Below, piece after piece: positions 49,032 to 59,126 of a DNA stretch of 64,000 nt. The translations under genes and the position numbers were made by a program. The notes beneath the pieces are model-generated. The model worked only from the letters and a program-made list of their open reading frames with translations. It made no database searches and was not told the DNA's origin. Origin of the DNA: Thalassotalea agarivorans (GTDB lineage: Bacteria; Pseudomonadota; Gammaproteobacteria; Enterobacterales; Alteromonadaceae); NCBI RefSeq assembly GCF_030295955.1, contig NZ_AP027363.1, positions 1,922,001 to 1,986,000 of the forward strand, read 5' to 3'. Each line of letters starts with the position of its first letter. Within the stretch, counting starts at the first letter, position 1.

Positions 49032-50069
49032 TTATTTAGCTGATTTAATTGGAAAAAAGAAATACGATAAAAATTGGCTACGTTGAACCAGCCACTTTAT
49101 TGCTACTGGCAAAAGAATACTGAGTAAAAATGAAGTGGTTGCGATCAAAAACAGTAAGTTATGGTCACTGATACCCACGCTCGCGACCCGATATATTTCC
49201 TTACCAATCCAATAGTGGAAGATCAAAATAAACAAACTTGCCCCACCGAGCTTTAACAACAAGTACTTAATGCTTTGCACATTATCTAAATAGTATGCGA
49301 CACATAACAATGCATATACGCCAGCAATTGAACCTAAGGTTGCGATCACCGGCATTTCAAACGTTCTGTTGTTTAAATCTATTCTTGCGTCAAACAGTAA
49401 ATTAATAGCGATAAACACGGCAACTGAAAAGCACAACCAAAAGGTATTGGGCTTAAAGGCTACAACCTGTTCGCGTAACATTGCGCCAGCACTAAAATAG
49501 CACAGCGTGATCAAGGCAATATCCAGTGAAAATGGCAAGCCAGGCAAAGCCATATCTACCTGTAAACTGCGCTCCACATATGGCCAAAATACTTCTATAT
49601 TTAGCACACCAAGGATAAAAACAAGCGACAAGATTAACCATTTTGCTAGCAAAGAAAACTGTGCAAAAGGCGTATACCTAAACAAGCAATAGCCGAGAGA
49701 AAACACGACAAAAAGATGCGTAAGAAACCACATGGGCGTCCAAGCAAGTGTGGCGCCGTTGCCGTAGAATATGCCCCATAGCGTCCAGTGTTCATTATTG
49801 GGCTCTATTATCATAACTAAAAGATAAACAAATAGAAGCACACTAAAATACGGTTTTAATAGCGCCTGACCTTTATCATTAAAAAATACATTAGGTGGTT
49901 TGGCGTACGAAAAGAACACGCCGGAAAGAAAAAAGAAGAGTGGCATGCGAACTAAAGACAAGGGTTCGATCAAGCTTGGCAAAAATGCTTTTAGCTCACT
50001 GTGAAACATCGCCACAAAAGCAATCGACATACCTTTGGCAATGTCTACATGTTGCACTCTACTTGCCAT
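49032..50069 (-). CDS. Acyltransferase 3 family membrane protein
   Basis: About 345 residues with around ten hydrophobic helices. The opening RVQHVDIAKGMSIAFVAMFH and LVRMPLFFFLSGVFFSY match the Acyltransferase 3 (OafA/OatA-like) family, which acylates sugars or peptides at the inner membrane. I prefer ATG 50069 (AGGGTTAGG upstream, family-type start); an ATG at 50138 would add 23 residues. The substrate cannot be predicted; no polysaccharide genes are nearby. It converges on liuE with a 6-bp gap. Confidence 0.82.
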   Translation of the reverse strand: MASRVQHVDIAKGMSIAFVAMFHSELKAFLPSLIEPLSLVRMPLFFFLSGVFFSYAKPPNVFFNDKGQALLKPYFSVLLFVYLLVMIIEPNNEHWTLWGIFYGNGATLAWTPMWFLTHLFVVFSLGYCLFRYTPFAQFSLLAKWLILSLVFILGVLNIEVFWPYVERSLQVDMALPGLPFSLDIALITLCYFSAGAMLREQVVAFKPNTFWLCFSVAVFIAINLLFDARIDLNNRTFEMPVIATLGSIAGVYALLCVAYYLDNVQSIKYLLLKLGGASLFILIFHYWIGKEIYRVASVGISDHNLLFLIATTSFLLSILLPVAIKWLVQRSQFLSYFFFPIKSAK

Positions 50070-50200
50070 AAACCTAACCCTGAAAAACGTGAGATACCTT
50101 TTGATATTATGGGAGTTAAATCCCAAAGACAATGGCAACGCAAATTTTGTTGAAAACTAGATGGGCGTTGCTATAAGACCTTGCGTTTAAGGAACTCCAT

Positions 50201-50650
50201 CTATTTGGGCAACCTATCCCCTTCAATATGAGCCACTAGCAACACTAAAAATCGAAACAAAGATTTTAACTTAAGGCTTTGTTCATTTGGTAGGCCATGT
50301 GCACTAAGCTTCTTAAGGGATATAAGCCGCGCGTAAGCGTTATTTATTAGGTATTGAGTATCCTTGCCGACATATTTCTTAAACTCCGCATATCGGCCGA
50401 TTGTCGCAATATTCAGCTTTTTCGTTTGCAAGCGATTAAAGTCGCCATTTTTTGACAACATCTGTTTAAATGCTTTGTCTTCTAATCCGACGATGAGTTG
50501 CTTTGCAGTTGATTTATTGGCAAAACCATCGGCTAAAAACGTTAAATTGGCTTTTATTTCGAACGCGAGCGTTTGTTTGTCACCTGACAAATCATGCCAA
50601 CGCTGACGCTCTTTAACAAATATCTCGTATAACTCTTTCCAAATTGTCAT
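50201..50650 (-). CDS. Hypothetical helical protein
   Basis: A 149-residue soluble protein, rich in Lys, Leu and Asn, predicted mostly helical, without signal peptide, membrane helix or clear motif. It opens with IWKELYEIFVKERQRWHDL and ends ...FLVLLVAHIEGDRLPK. I do not recognise a family. It stands alone between the acyltransferase and patatin genes. Confidence 0.7.
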   Translation of the reverse strand: MTIWKELYEIFVKERQRWHDLSGDKQTLAFEIKANLTFLADGFANKSTAKQLIVGLEDKAFKQMLSKNGDFNRLQTKKLNIATIGRYAEFKKYVGKDTQYLINNAYARLISLKKLSAHGLPNEQSLKLKSLFRFLVLLVAHIEGDRLPK

Positions 50651-50785
50651 CTATATTGCGCTAATACTAATGTGACCATGAATACCACATACCTTATCAT
50701 TTCTTGTCAAAAGTGCGAACAAAATGGTAGCGACATCAGGTAATTACGCTTAAACTGATAACAAATATTGCTGTACCTTTGTGCT

Positions 50786-51952
50786 ATGTCCGCTGCCTTA
50801 AAAAAATCATCAAAACGAAATTATAAAGACACCAAACACGGATTGGTGCTAACAGGTGGTGGTGCGCGTGCAGCTTACCAAGTGGGGGTTTTAAAAGCGA
50901 TCACATCGTTTGTTCCAAGAAATCATGGTATCCCCTTTCCGGTCATCTGTGGCACGTCAGCCGGTGCAATAAATTCTACCGCATTAGCTTGTTATTCATC
51001 ATGTTTTCATTTAGGCGTAAAAAAACTCGAATGGATCTGGAAAAACTTAAAACCTAACAAGATCTATCATGCTGATCCTGTACGAGCGTTTGGGCACTTG
51101 TTTGGTGGCGTACTTGCCTCGTTTCAGGCGGACTATGCGCCAAAAGTCGCTCGCAGTTTGATTAACAACGCACCGCTGCGTGATCTACTTAATCAAGTCA
51201 TTGATTTTAAACGTATAGATACCAACATTATTAATCAATACTTGTCTGCTGTTGCCGTGACAGCTTCAAGCTATTCAAGTGGCGACTCAATTAGCTTTTA
51301 TCAATCAGAGGAAAAAATCACGCCTTGGTTCAGACATAAAAGGCGCGGCCAACCTGCACAAATTAACGTTGAACACCTAATGGCATCGGCTGCCCTGCCA
51401 ATGCTGTTTCCTTCAATACGTATAAAGTCAGAGCATTATGGCGACGGCTCGATAAATCAGTTATCGCCGCTGAGTCCCGCTGTTCACTTAGGCGCGGAAA
51501 AGCTTTTTATTGTGGGTGTTGAGCAACCCAAAGAGCCTCTGCATGTGAATGAGAACAACCCACATCCGCCCAGTACGGCAACAATAGCGGGTCATTTACT
51601 CGATACGGTATTTTCAGAAACGCTACAAAGTGATTTAGAACGGGTAGAAAGACTCAATCAGCTATTGCAACAAGTGCCTCAAGAAAAACAGGACGCTACC
51701 GGCATCAAACAAATTGATACCTTTGTGATTAATCCCAGCCATGATTTTAATGCCATCGCTGCCGAGTATTATTACGACCTGCCTCTAACCATGCGTTTGC
51801 TTTTACGCACGGTCGGCGTAACCAATGATTCTGATTCAAGTTTGATCAGTTACCTGCTGTTTGAACAGCATTACTGTTCTCGATTGATCAAGCTAGGTTA
51901 TGAAGATGCGTTAAATAAAGAAAGTGAAATTAAGACATTTTTGTCTTTGTAA
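50786..51952 (+). CDS. Patatin-like phospholipase
   Basis: A 388-residue lipid acyl hydrolase. The oxyanion-hole GGGARAAYQVGVLKA, the nucleophile elbow CGTSAGAIN and the catalytic Asp in YGDGSINQLSPLSPAVHLGA are all present. The N-terminus is basic (AALKKSSKRNYKD) without a signal peptide. ATG 50786 is preferred over 50768. A C-terminal region of about 120 residues follows the catalytic domain (RLLLRTVGVTNDSDSS). It probably acts on membrane lipids from the cytoplasmic side. The 3' end overlaps the convergent gene by 23 bp. Confidence 0.88.
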   Translation: MSAALKKSSKRNYKDTKHGLVLTGGGARAAYQVGVLKAITSFVPRNHGIPFPVICGTSAGAINSTALACYSSCFHLGVKKLEWIWKNLKPNKIYHADPVRAFGHLFGGVLASFQADYAPKVARSLINNAPLRDLLNQVIDFKRIDTNIINQYLSAVAVTASSYSSGDSISFYQSEEKITPWFRHKRRGQPAQINVEHLMASAALPMLFPSIRIKSEHYGDGSINQLSPLSPAVHLGAEKLFIVGVEQPKEPLHVNENNPHPPSTATIAGHLLDTVFSETLQSDLERVERLNQLLQQVPQEKQDATGIKQIDTFVINPSHDFNAIAAEYYYDLPLTMRLLLRTVGVTNDSDSSLISYLLFEQHYCSRLIKLGYEDALNKESEIKTFLSL

Positions 51953-52460
51953 CTAGAGCTAATTTTTGTAATTGGCGAATTCTCGCTTTTACTGAAGGTG
52001 CCTCATCTTTTAAAGCCAAAGTAAAAAAGTCACCTACCTCGTCTCTAAACTTTTGTCGTTGTAATGAAAAATAGTAAAACGCGCTGTATGCCCATGCTCT
52101 GACAAACTTATTGTCGCTACAAAGGCAGTGGCGAATAAAATGATGAGTAGCGCCGTCTAACGCTTCAATGAAGGTTAAGTGTTCAAAACACTGCAAAATA
52201 TGCAGCTGGCTATGCCAATCATTTAACTGAGGTAAAGCCAATAAGATCGATTCGTTGAGTTCATCAGACGGCAAACGCTTTGACAGCGCGTACTTGGCAA
52301 GCCAAGTCACAGCCTGCAGATTGCTCCCTTGACGTAAATAAGCGCTTAGCTGTTTTTCTGCGATCGCGACATCCAGTTGATTGAATACCTGAGCAAGATC
52401 TTGGCTATTTTCGATATCAAACACTGCAATAGCATCTGATAAGTCGGCAGAGCTTACCAC
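51930..52460 (-). CDS. Hypothetical HEAT-like helical protein
   Basis: A 176-residue all-helical protein. The spacing of helices and stretches such as CSDNKFVRAWAYSAFYYFS and ALKDEAPSVKARIRQLQKLA look like HEAT repeats, which form protein-binding scaffolds. No family name is recognised. Its start overlaps the end of the outer-membrane protein gene by 7 bp, indicating cotranscription. Confidence 0.72.
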   Translation of the reverse strand: MVSSADLSDAIAVFDIENSQDLAQVFNQLDVAIAEKQLSAYLRQGSNLQAVTWLAKYALSKRLPSDELNESILLALPQLNDWHSQLHILQCFEHLTFIEALDGATHHFIRHCLCSDNKFVRAWAYSAFYYFSLQRQKFRDEVGDFFTLALKDEAPSVKARIRQLQKLALVTKTKMS

Positions 52461-53650
52461 GCAGAGCCCGCTTGAATATAAAATACACTTTCTTCCGGGC
52501 CTTTGGCTACATCTACACCCATTTTGAAACCATATCTTCGGGCGATTAGATATCGAAAGCCGGCGCCTTTAGCTACCCTACTTTTAGCGTCCGACAACTC
52601 GCCCCATTCATTGGCGGCATAACCAACACCGCCGAAAACATTGACGTCAAATCGATTGTTAATCTTATAGACAATTTCAAGCTCTGTATTGACCACAGCA
52701 TTACCTTGATATCGCTGCGCAGGTATACCTCTAAGTTTAATTGCCGGGGTCGCGTAGGTAGGTAAAAATTGGTCTGCATTGGCGTAGTTTACTTCAACGC
52801 GAAAACCACTGCGCCATTTTTCGGTAATCGGTAAATAATGCAGTCCCGAAAGTTCAGTCAACTGATATTCAATATCGGAACCAAAAGTGTCGTCATACCA
52901 AAGGTGGTTGAATTGATATCGAATACCGGCACTGGGTGAAAAGAAGTTATCACGCGTATCGTATTCTGCGGTGATACCAACACCAGAGGTTTTAGTTGAT
53001 ATCGTCAACAGACGAGTGAGTTCATCTTCAAATTCTGGTGGTAAAATTCCGCCGGTAAGATCGCTAATGTTGGCCGGTGAGATCTCAGCAGAAATAAATC
53101 GTTGAACTACGCCAGCGTAAAATCGGCTGCCAGCGATTTGAAACTTCACATTTTGCCACAGCGCCCCTGCAGTGGTATTAATCTCAATCGGTTTGGGTAA
53201 TTCGACATCACCAAAACCAAAGAAGTCGATATTTATGTCGCCATAGCCCGCAAAGCCAAAGTATCTAATACTGCCTTGTTTAAAAAAGCCTAAATGCCCC
53301 GCCCCGGTAAAATAGGAGTTGTTGCCTGTATATGCGCCACCTACTATCGACACTGACGGTGGCAGCAAATGCATACCTGCATTCTCTTCCATTGATTGCA
53401 TCGCTTTTAAACGAGCCTCTTTTTCTTCTTCATCTTCATGAAAAAAAAGGCCCATCATACCTAAACCGCCGTCGACAGCGGGATCGGTAATGATTACTGG
53501 AACAGGTAAGAACCCATAGGCATTTTCTGCGAGAAATGTAGAGGCATCAAAAAAACCATCGAGCGGATCGATAAACAAGCTTTCTTGGGCTGACACTGAA
53601 TGACTACTCACGGTTGCGGCTATCGCCAGCACTGATAACGCCTTTTTCAT
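52454..53650 (-). CDS. Outer-membrane beta-barrel protein (BamA/surface-antigen-like)
   Basis: About 398 residues with a signal peptide (KKALSVLAIAATVSSHSVSAQ). The protein is built of alternating strands ending in aromatic residues (VNTELEIVYKIN, YGFKMGVDVAKGPEESVFYIQAGSAW); the final aromatic residue and the GxxGYA/FRYLIARRYG section recall D15/BamA-type barrels without POTRA domains. ATG 53650 is used because it starts a standard signal peptide; an ATG at 53695 adds 15 residues before it. Function (lipid or surface-protein handling) is unknown. Confidence 0.8.
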   Translation of the reverse strand: MKKALSVLAIAATVSSHSVSAQESLFIDPLDGFFDASTFLAENAYGFLPVPVIITDPAVDGGLGMMGLFFHEDEEEKEARLKAMQSMEENAGMHLLPPSVSIVGGAYTGNNSYFTGAGHLGFFKQGSIRYFGFAGYGDINIDFFGFGDVELPKPIEINTTAGALWQNVKFQIAGSRFYAGVVQRFISAEISPANISDLTGGILPPEFEDELTRLLTISTKTSGVGITAEYDTRDNFFSPSAGIRYQFNHLWYDDTFGSDIEYQLTELSGLHYLPITEKWRSGFRVEVNYANADQFLPTYATPAIKLRGIPAQRYQGNAVVNTELEIVYKINNRFDVNVFGGVGYAANEWGELSDAKSRVAKGAGFRYLIARRYGFKMGVDVAKGPEESVFYIQAGSAW

Positions 53651-53718
53651 GTATTTCCCTGCACTTTGATTAAATCTATATAAAGATACTAGCAATAAAA
53701 TAGTTATAGATCAGTAAA

Positions 53719-55689
53719 CTAGGTTTCGCCTTGATTAATGTACCCTTCAAAACGTTCGACTCGTCTAGGTCGTCCTCGAACAATCACCATGTCCTGTTCC
53801 ATCAACACAAAATCATTGGGCAAATCTTCGATTTCTTGTTCGCCTCGCTTAATACTGAGTAATGCCACTCTTCGCTCCGCTAAACCAAGCTCGCCCACGG
53901 TTTTTCCTATCGCAAAAGCATCTTTGGTTAGAACAATTGCATGCGCAAACTCAATTTTTCTGGGGCTATCGACGCTCATATCGGTTTGTTCGCCCTGAAA
54001 AAAACCATGTAAATGGTTGTAATGGTTTTTACGCTCTTTTTGTACACGCCTAACAATTCTCGAGAATGGAACGCCTGACAAGGATAACACTTGCGATACT
54101 AGCATCAGGCTTCCTTCTAATGATTCGGGCACAACTTCATTAGCGCCTGCCTGCTGCAACATATCAAGTTGATCATCATTTTTAGTGCGCACTAAAATAG
54201 GCACCTCTGGCGCCATTGCTCTTACTTTTTGTATCACCTCAGAAGATTGCTTATCTTCGCCAAAAGCAATAACAACAAGTCGCGCTGTATCGATTTGTGC
54301 CGCATTTAGAAGCTCTGCTTTACGCGAAGAGCCAAACAATACATTCTCACCAGCTTGCCGCGCTTTAGAGGTTCTTAACGGATCAATATCTATCGCAACA
54401 AAATCTATATGCTCTTGCTTTAAAAAGCGACTGACCGTCTGCCCAACACGGCCAAAACCACAAATAATAACGTGATCTTTTAACTTTCGTTGAGTCGGCA
54501 ATTGTTCAAACTCACTAGTATCTATCTGTTTGGTATTGCTCAGCGTTAGCGCCCATTTTCTTGCGTTATTCACCATATACGGAGTAATTGCCATACTCAA
54601 AATACCGGCAACAAGCAGCATAGAGGCAACGTTTTGCGGCAATATGTCATTTTGATTAGCGAGGGCAATAAGCACGAAACCAAACTCACCCATTTGCGCC
54701 AGCATGATGCCTGAAGCCCAACCATCTTTAGCGGATTCTCCGGCTCTGATTGCTAGTTGTCTGATCACGACAATCTTGATCATCATAAACGATACTATAA
54801 GCGCTAAGGTTTGCAGTGGAGCAGATACCAATATCGCGGGGTCTAGTTTCATGCCTATTGTCATAAAAAATAAACCGAGCAATATATCGCGATAAGGTCT
54901 TATATCGGCTTCAAGTTGATGCTTATACTCACTTTCACCAAGCATCATCCCCGCTAAGAATGCCCCTAACGCCATAGACAAGCCAAACCATTGAGTTAAT
55001 GCAGCGGCAAACAAGGTCACTAGTAACGTTGTTAAAACAAAGAGCTCATCCGTTCTAACTTGCGCCACTAAATCAAACAAAGGTGGTAGCAACTTTTTAC
55101 CGATAAAAAAGAGTAGCGCGACGACAAACACACCTTTGACAAGTGCGAAAAGCAAAGCAAGTAACATCGACCCTTCGCCACCTGTCGCAAGCATAGGAAT
55201 AATGATCAGAAGCGGCACAACGGCGATGTCTTGAAACAGTAAAACAGCAACAGATATCTGGCCTGATTTACGTTTCATCGCCCCAGTTTCACTAAGTTGT
55301 CTTATCACGATGGCGGTTGAAGAAAGCGCGAGTACAGCCGCAACTGTAAAGCTTGCGCCAAAGCTTAAATCAAATAATAAGGACACCAGCGTAAAGGCAA
55401 GAATAGAGACCAACACTTGCAGGCCTCCCACAGCAAACACCAAGTGCCGCATCGCCTTTAGGCGTGTAAAAGAGAATTCTAGACCTAAGGTAAACAGAAG
55501 AAAAACAATACCTAGCTCAGCAAAGTGTTCATAATTAACGTTTTCTGTAACCCAAGAAAAACCGTGCTCGCCAACGATAATGCCTGCTATTAAATAAGCA
55601 AGAATCGCTGGTAGGTTTAACTTTCTAAATAGCCAAACTACGACAACTGCACAGCTGAGCAATGCCAGGGTTTCGATAAAATGAACCAC
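53719..55689 (-). CDS. CPA2 family K+/H+ antiporter (KefB/KefC-like) with TrkA domains
   Basis: A 656-residue inner-membrane protein. About 12 helices make up the Na+/H+-exchanger-like domain (1-385) with HGFSWV, GLEFSF and the FLAGMMLGESEY region; then a TrkA-N/RCK domain with the nucleotide motif GFGRVGQTVSRFL near 415 and a TrkA-C domain (about 570-650). In E. coli such proteins release K+ on electrophile stress under glutathione control. No kefG/kefF-like ancillary gene is adjacent. Confidence 0.9.
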   Translation of the reverse strand: MVHFIETLALLSCAVVVVWLFRKLNLPAILAYLIAGIIVGEHGFSWVTENVNYEHFAELGIVFLLFTLGLEFSFTRLKAMRHLVFAVGGLQVLVSILAFTLVSLLFDLSFGASFTVAAVLALSSTAIVIRQLSETGAMKRKSGQISVAVLLFQDIAVVPLLIIIPMLATGGEGSMLLALLFALVKGVFVVALLFFIGKKLLPPLFDLVAQVRTDELFVLTTLLVTLFAAALTQWFGLSMALGAFLAGMMLGESEYKHQLEADIRPYRDILLGLFFMTIGMKLDPAILVSAPLQTLALIVSFMMIKIVVIRQLAIRAGESAKDGWASGIMLAQMGEFGFVLIALANQNDILPQNVASMLLVAGILSMAITPYMVNNARKWALTLSNTKQIDTSEFEQLPTQRKLKDHVIICGFGRVGQTVSRFLKQEHIDFVAIDIDPLRTSKARQAGENVLFGSSRKAELLNAAQIDTARLVVIAFGEDKQSSEVIQKVRAMAPEVPILVRTKNDDQLDMLQQAGANEVVPESLEGSLMLVSQVLSLSGVPFSRIVRRVQKERKNHYNHLHGFFQGEQTDMSVDSPRKIEFAHAIVLTKDAFAIGKTVGELGLAERRVALLSIKRGEQEIEDLPNDFVLMEQDMVIVRGRPRRVERFEGYINQGET

Positions 55690-55777
55690 TTAAATCCTTA
55701 ACGTTTACCACTTAGGTGTTAATGTTAGTTTAACTCATTGTTAATGCGTTATTCTATGGTTCAATGGCAGAAAAACT

Positions 55778-56410
55778 TTAGAATAAGGATTTTAATCCCG
55801 CCTGTTTTTCTTGCGGTGTTGCCCCCACCATGAGACGACAAAAGCTTACCGCGCGAGAAAAAGATTGATCACCCAAAATAAACAATGCTTTTCGTAGCAA
55901 CGCTTGGTCAAGATCAAAATTCTTACTGTAATGCGATATGGCAACATCGATAGACGGATAAGTAACCCCGTCAAAGATGAAGTGTGATTTGTGTGTTGGC
56001 TTGTACTCAATACCTTCGATTATCAATGGGTATTGTTGAAAGTTAACTCGAGCTAACGCTACTTCGAACATAAACCAGGCGCTACGTTTAAATCCTTCAA
56101 AATTGCCGCCGTCAAACTCGCTTTGCTCTAATTCTTCTTTTGTCCAATTTAGTCCAATAGCTAAATGCTTACGATACTTTTTGTGGAGTTTATTTTTCAC
56201 GGCATAGGTAATATGCCAAAGATTGTCTCCCTTTGCGCCTTGCGCAAACGGTTTGCATTCATCGCAACAAGGCACTGTCACCTGTGGATGAACACATTGC
56301 AGTACTAATTGTTTGTCGTTGGGAAAGGTATAGCTGTTGCCACTAGGCTCGTTGCAAAACCAACAATGGTGCCGATACTGAAACGGCACCTCTGCAAAAA
56401 CGGCAGTCAT
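55778..56410 (-). CDS. Conserved hypothetical protein with four-Cys zinc-ribbon-like N-terminus
   Basis: A 210-residue protein. The Cys pairs CWFC (near 16-19) and CCDEC (near 48-52) look like a zinc ribbon; the rest is helical and aromatic-rich. The ATG overlaps the stop of the RhlE-like helicase gene (ATGA), so the two are coupled, suggesting a role in RNA metabolism. I do not recognise a named family. Confidence 0.75.
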   Translation of the reverse strand: MTAVFAEVPFQYRHHCWFCNEPSGNSYTFPNDKQLVLQCVHPQVTVPCCDECKPFAQGAKGDNLWHITYAVKNKLHKKYRKHLAIGLNWTKEELEQSEFDGGNFEGFKRSAWFMFEVALARVNFQQYPLIIEGIEYKPTHKSHFIFDGVTYPSIDVAISHYSKNFDLDQALLRKALFILGDQSFSRAVSFCRLMVGATPQEKQAGLKSLF

Positions 56411-57711
56411 CGTTTACGTTTTTTACTCGCGATTGCTGGTTTTTTGTGACCCTTACGAGTGTTTGTTTTGCTATTTCGTTTTTTAGCTATCGCTTGATTT
56501 TTAGCTTGAGTCGCCTTGTATCGATTAGGTTTATCAGCTTTGCTATTCGCCTGTGTAACGTGCTCAGGCACAGGTCTATCCATTTCGTAACCTGGTACAA
56601 CGATACGCTCAAATCGTCTGCCAACAAGCTGCTCGATATTGCCTAAAAACTTTTCATCTTTTGGGCTAACCAAAGAAATTGCAGTACCTGTTTTGCCTGC
56701 ACGACCGGTACGGCCGACGCGATGGACATAATCTTCGGCTAAAAACGGCAAATGAAAATTGACCACATAAGGTAAATCTTCAATATCTAAGCCTCTTGCA
56801 GCAACGTCTGTAGCAACAAGCACTCTGACTTGGCCAGCAACAAACTGTTCGAGCGCTTTGTTTCTAGCCCCTTGAGAGCGATCGCCATGTACAAGCGCAG
56901 CTTTGATACCATCGAGCTTTAGCTCCTTGGCAAGTATGTTGGCACTCTCTTTTGTACCCGCGAACACCAGCACCTGCTGCCAGTTGTTTACCCCGATTAG
57001 TTCAGACAACAGTTCTCGTTTGCGTTCTTCGGACACCCAATAAACGGATTGCTTCACTTTACCTGATGTTGTGTTTTGCTTAGCCGTTTGTATCACTTTA
57101 GGGTGAGTAAGAAACTGCTTTGCAATACTCTTTACCTTGTCTGAAAACGTGGCTGAAAATAAAAGCGTTTGATGCTTATGGGTGATTGCATTAAATACGC
57201 GTTCAATATCGGTTTGAAAGCCCATATCTAACATGCGATCGGCTTCATCTAGCACTACATACTTCACTTGACTTACATTAATTGTGCGCAGTGACAAGTG
57301 CTCTAATAATCGTCCAGGCGTGGCGACTAAGATATCGACACCCGCCTTCAGTTTGTTTGTTTGACTCGCCATTTTACCACCGCCATAGACTACGGCCGTT
57401 TTTAGATTAGTATAATGACTATAAGTGGCTATATTCTTTTCAACTTGAATGGCAAGCTCTCGTGTTGGCGCCAATATAAGCGCTTTAAGTACAGGCTCGC
57501 TACCTTCATGTTTCCCTTTCAACAACTGCTCGATAACTGGCAAAGCAAATGCGGCAGTTTTACCTGTTCCTGTTTGCGCGCTCGCTAATACGTCGTTACC
57601 CGATCGGATCACGGGTATCGCTTGTTGTTGAATCGGTGTTAGGTTTTTATAACCAACCTCTTTAATCGCCTTTAATACGGTAGGCGATAGACCGATAGCG
57701 TCTACGCTCAT
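56407..57711 (-). CDS. rhlE: DEAD-box RNA helicase (RhlE/SrmB-like)
   Basis: A 434-residue helicase. Q motif (LTPIQQQAIPV), motif I ASAQTGTGKTAAF, PTRELA, TPGR, VLDEADRML, SAT and the HRVGRTGRAG arginine motif are all in order. The tail (about 375-434) is strongly basic (RNSKTNTRKGHKKPAIASKKRKR) and would bind RNA. The overall pattern fits RhlE-type helicases of ribosome assembly and RNA decay; the exact subgroup is not certain. Confidence 0.9.
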   Translation of the reverse strand: MSVDAIGLSPTVLKAIKEVGYKNLTPIQQQAIPVIRSGNDVLASAQTGTGKTAAFALPVIEQLLKGKHEGSEPVLKALILAPTRELAIQVEKNIATYSHYTNLKTAVVYGGGKMASQTNKLKAGVDILVATPGRLLEHLSLRTINVSQVKYVVLDEADRMLDMGFQTDIERVFNAITHKHQTLLFSATFSDKVKSIAKQFLTHPKVIQTAKQNTTSGKVKQSVYWVSEERKRELLSELIGVNNWQQVLVFAGTKESANILAKELKLDGIKAALVHGDRSQGARNKALEQFVAGQVRVLVATDVAARGLDIEDLPYVVNFHLPFLAEDYVHRVGRTGRAGKTGTAISLVSPKDEKFLGNIEQLVGRRFERIVVPGYEMDRPVPEHVTQANSKADKPNRYKATQAKNQAIAKKRNSKTNTRKGHKKPAIASKKRKR

Positions 57712-57714
57712 AAA

Positions 57715-59115
57715 TTAACGCCAAATACCTTTCGTTAAGTTTAATTTTTTCTCTGTTTCTTCAGTCACCTGATATTCTGGCAACTTACCCTGCTGTTTCT
57801 GCGCTTGATAATCTTTGGTCACGTTCACCACAACCTTTGACAACATGAACAGTGCGATAACATTGACAATCGTCATTAATGCAATTGCGAAGTCTGCTAG
57901 CGAAATCATTTCGCCAAGCGTTGAACTCGAGCCATAAAGCAACATTGCTAAAAAGACGATACGTAAAAACCAATGCCCGGCTCTCGTATCTAAACCTAAG
58001 TATTTAAGGTTGTTTTCGGCATATGCAAAGTTGCCGACAATCGATGTAAACGCAAACAGCAATATGGCAAATGTAATAAAATAGCTGCCCCAATCGCCGA
58101 CATGATAAGCCAACGCTTGTTGCGTAAATTGAATACCTTCTGCTTCGATGTTCGCTGGCGCTGCTAGTAAGATAATAAGCGCTGTGCCAGTACATATCAA
58201 AATCGTATCAAAGAACACAGCTGACATTTGGATATACCCTTGCGACGCTGGATGATTCGGATAAGGAACGGCAGCGGCAGCAACATTTGGTGCACTACCT
58301 TGCCCTGCTTCATTAGAATACAAACCACGTTTTATACCATTTATCATGGCGGCACCTACTGTGCCACCAGCAGCCTCTTGCCAGCCAAAAGCATGAGCAA
58401 TAATGTTCATCAATGCTGCAGGAATATGCTCTAAGTTCAATAGCACAACAACGAGTGCCACTAAAATGTAGGCAATACCCATTACAGGTACCGTCAACTC
58501 AGCAAAACGAGCGATGGATTTTAAACCGCCAAACACAATAATTGCGCTAAAGAAGGTGATAACTGCGCCGGTTACTAAGGGCTCAATACCAAAGCTGCCA
58601 TTGAATGCATCAGTGATGGAATATGCTTGTACCGCGCTAAACACAAAGCCGTAACCAAAGAATAAACACAGTGAGAACAGGATAGCCATATATCGATTTT
58701 TAAGGCCTTTACTCATGTAATAGGCTGGGCCGCCACGAAAATTGCCTTTGTGATCTTTTTCTTTGTATACCTGGCCTAAAGTGCTTTCAGCGTAGGCAGT
58801 CGCCATACCAATAAAGGCGATTAACCACATCCAAAATATCGCGCCTGGGCCACCCAATGTAATGGCTACAGCCACCCCCATTAAATTACCCGTACCAACT
58901 CGCGCTGCAAGTGAAGTACTTAATGCTTGAAAAGGAGAAATGCCCTGCTCATCTGCATGCCTACTGCCTTTAAGTAAGGTGAACATGTGAGTAAAGTGGC
59001 GTACTTGGATAAGCCCTAATCGGAAGGTAAACCAAACACCGCAACCGACTAATAAGTAAATTAGAATACTACCCCAAAGTACACCATTGGCAGCATCAAT
59101 CCATTGTTCAAGCAT
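57715..59115 (-). CDS. Alanine/glycine:cation symporter (AGCS family)
   Basis: A 466-residue inner-membrane transporter with about 11 helices. The signature RVGTGNLMGVAVAITLGGPGAIFWMW (near 70-95) and YSNEAGQGSAPNVAAAA are diagnostic of the AGCS sodium:alanine symporter family. It imports alanine or glycine with Na+, fitting a marine host. It lies 3 bp upstream of rhlE on the same strand, and 11 bp after the aminopeptidase gene, so peptide breakdown and uptake genes are side by side. Confidence 0.93.
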   Translation of the reverse strand: MLEQWIDAANGVLWGSILIYLLVGCGVWFTFRLGLIQVRHFTHMFTLLKGSRHADEQGISPFQALSTSLAARVGTGNLMGVAVAITLGGPGAIFWMWLIAFIGMATAYAESTLGQVYKEKDHKGNFRGGPAYYMSKGLKNRYMAILFSLCLFFGYGFVFSAVQAYSITDAFNGSFGIEPLVTGAVITFFSAIIVFGGLKSIARFAELTVPVMGIAYILVALVVVLLNLEHIPAALMNIIAHAFGWQEAAGGTVGAAMINGIKRGLYSNEAGQGSAPNVAAAAVPYPNHPASQGYIQMSAVFFDTILICTGTALIILLAAPANIEAEGIQFTQQALAYHVGDWGSYFITFAILLFAFTSIVGNFAYAENNLKYLGLDTRAGHWFLRIVFLAMLLYGSSSTLGEMISLADFAIALMTIVNVIALFMLSKVVVNVTKDYQAQKQQGKLPEYQVTEETEKKLNLTKGIWR

Positions 59116-59126
59116 AGTCTTTCCTT

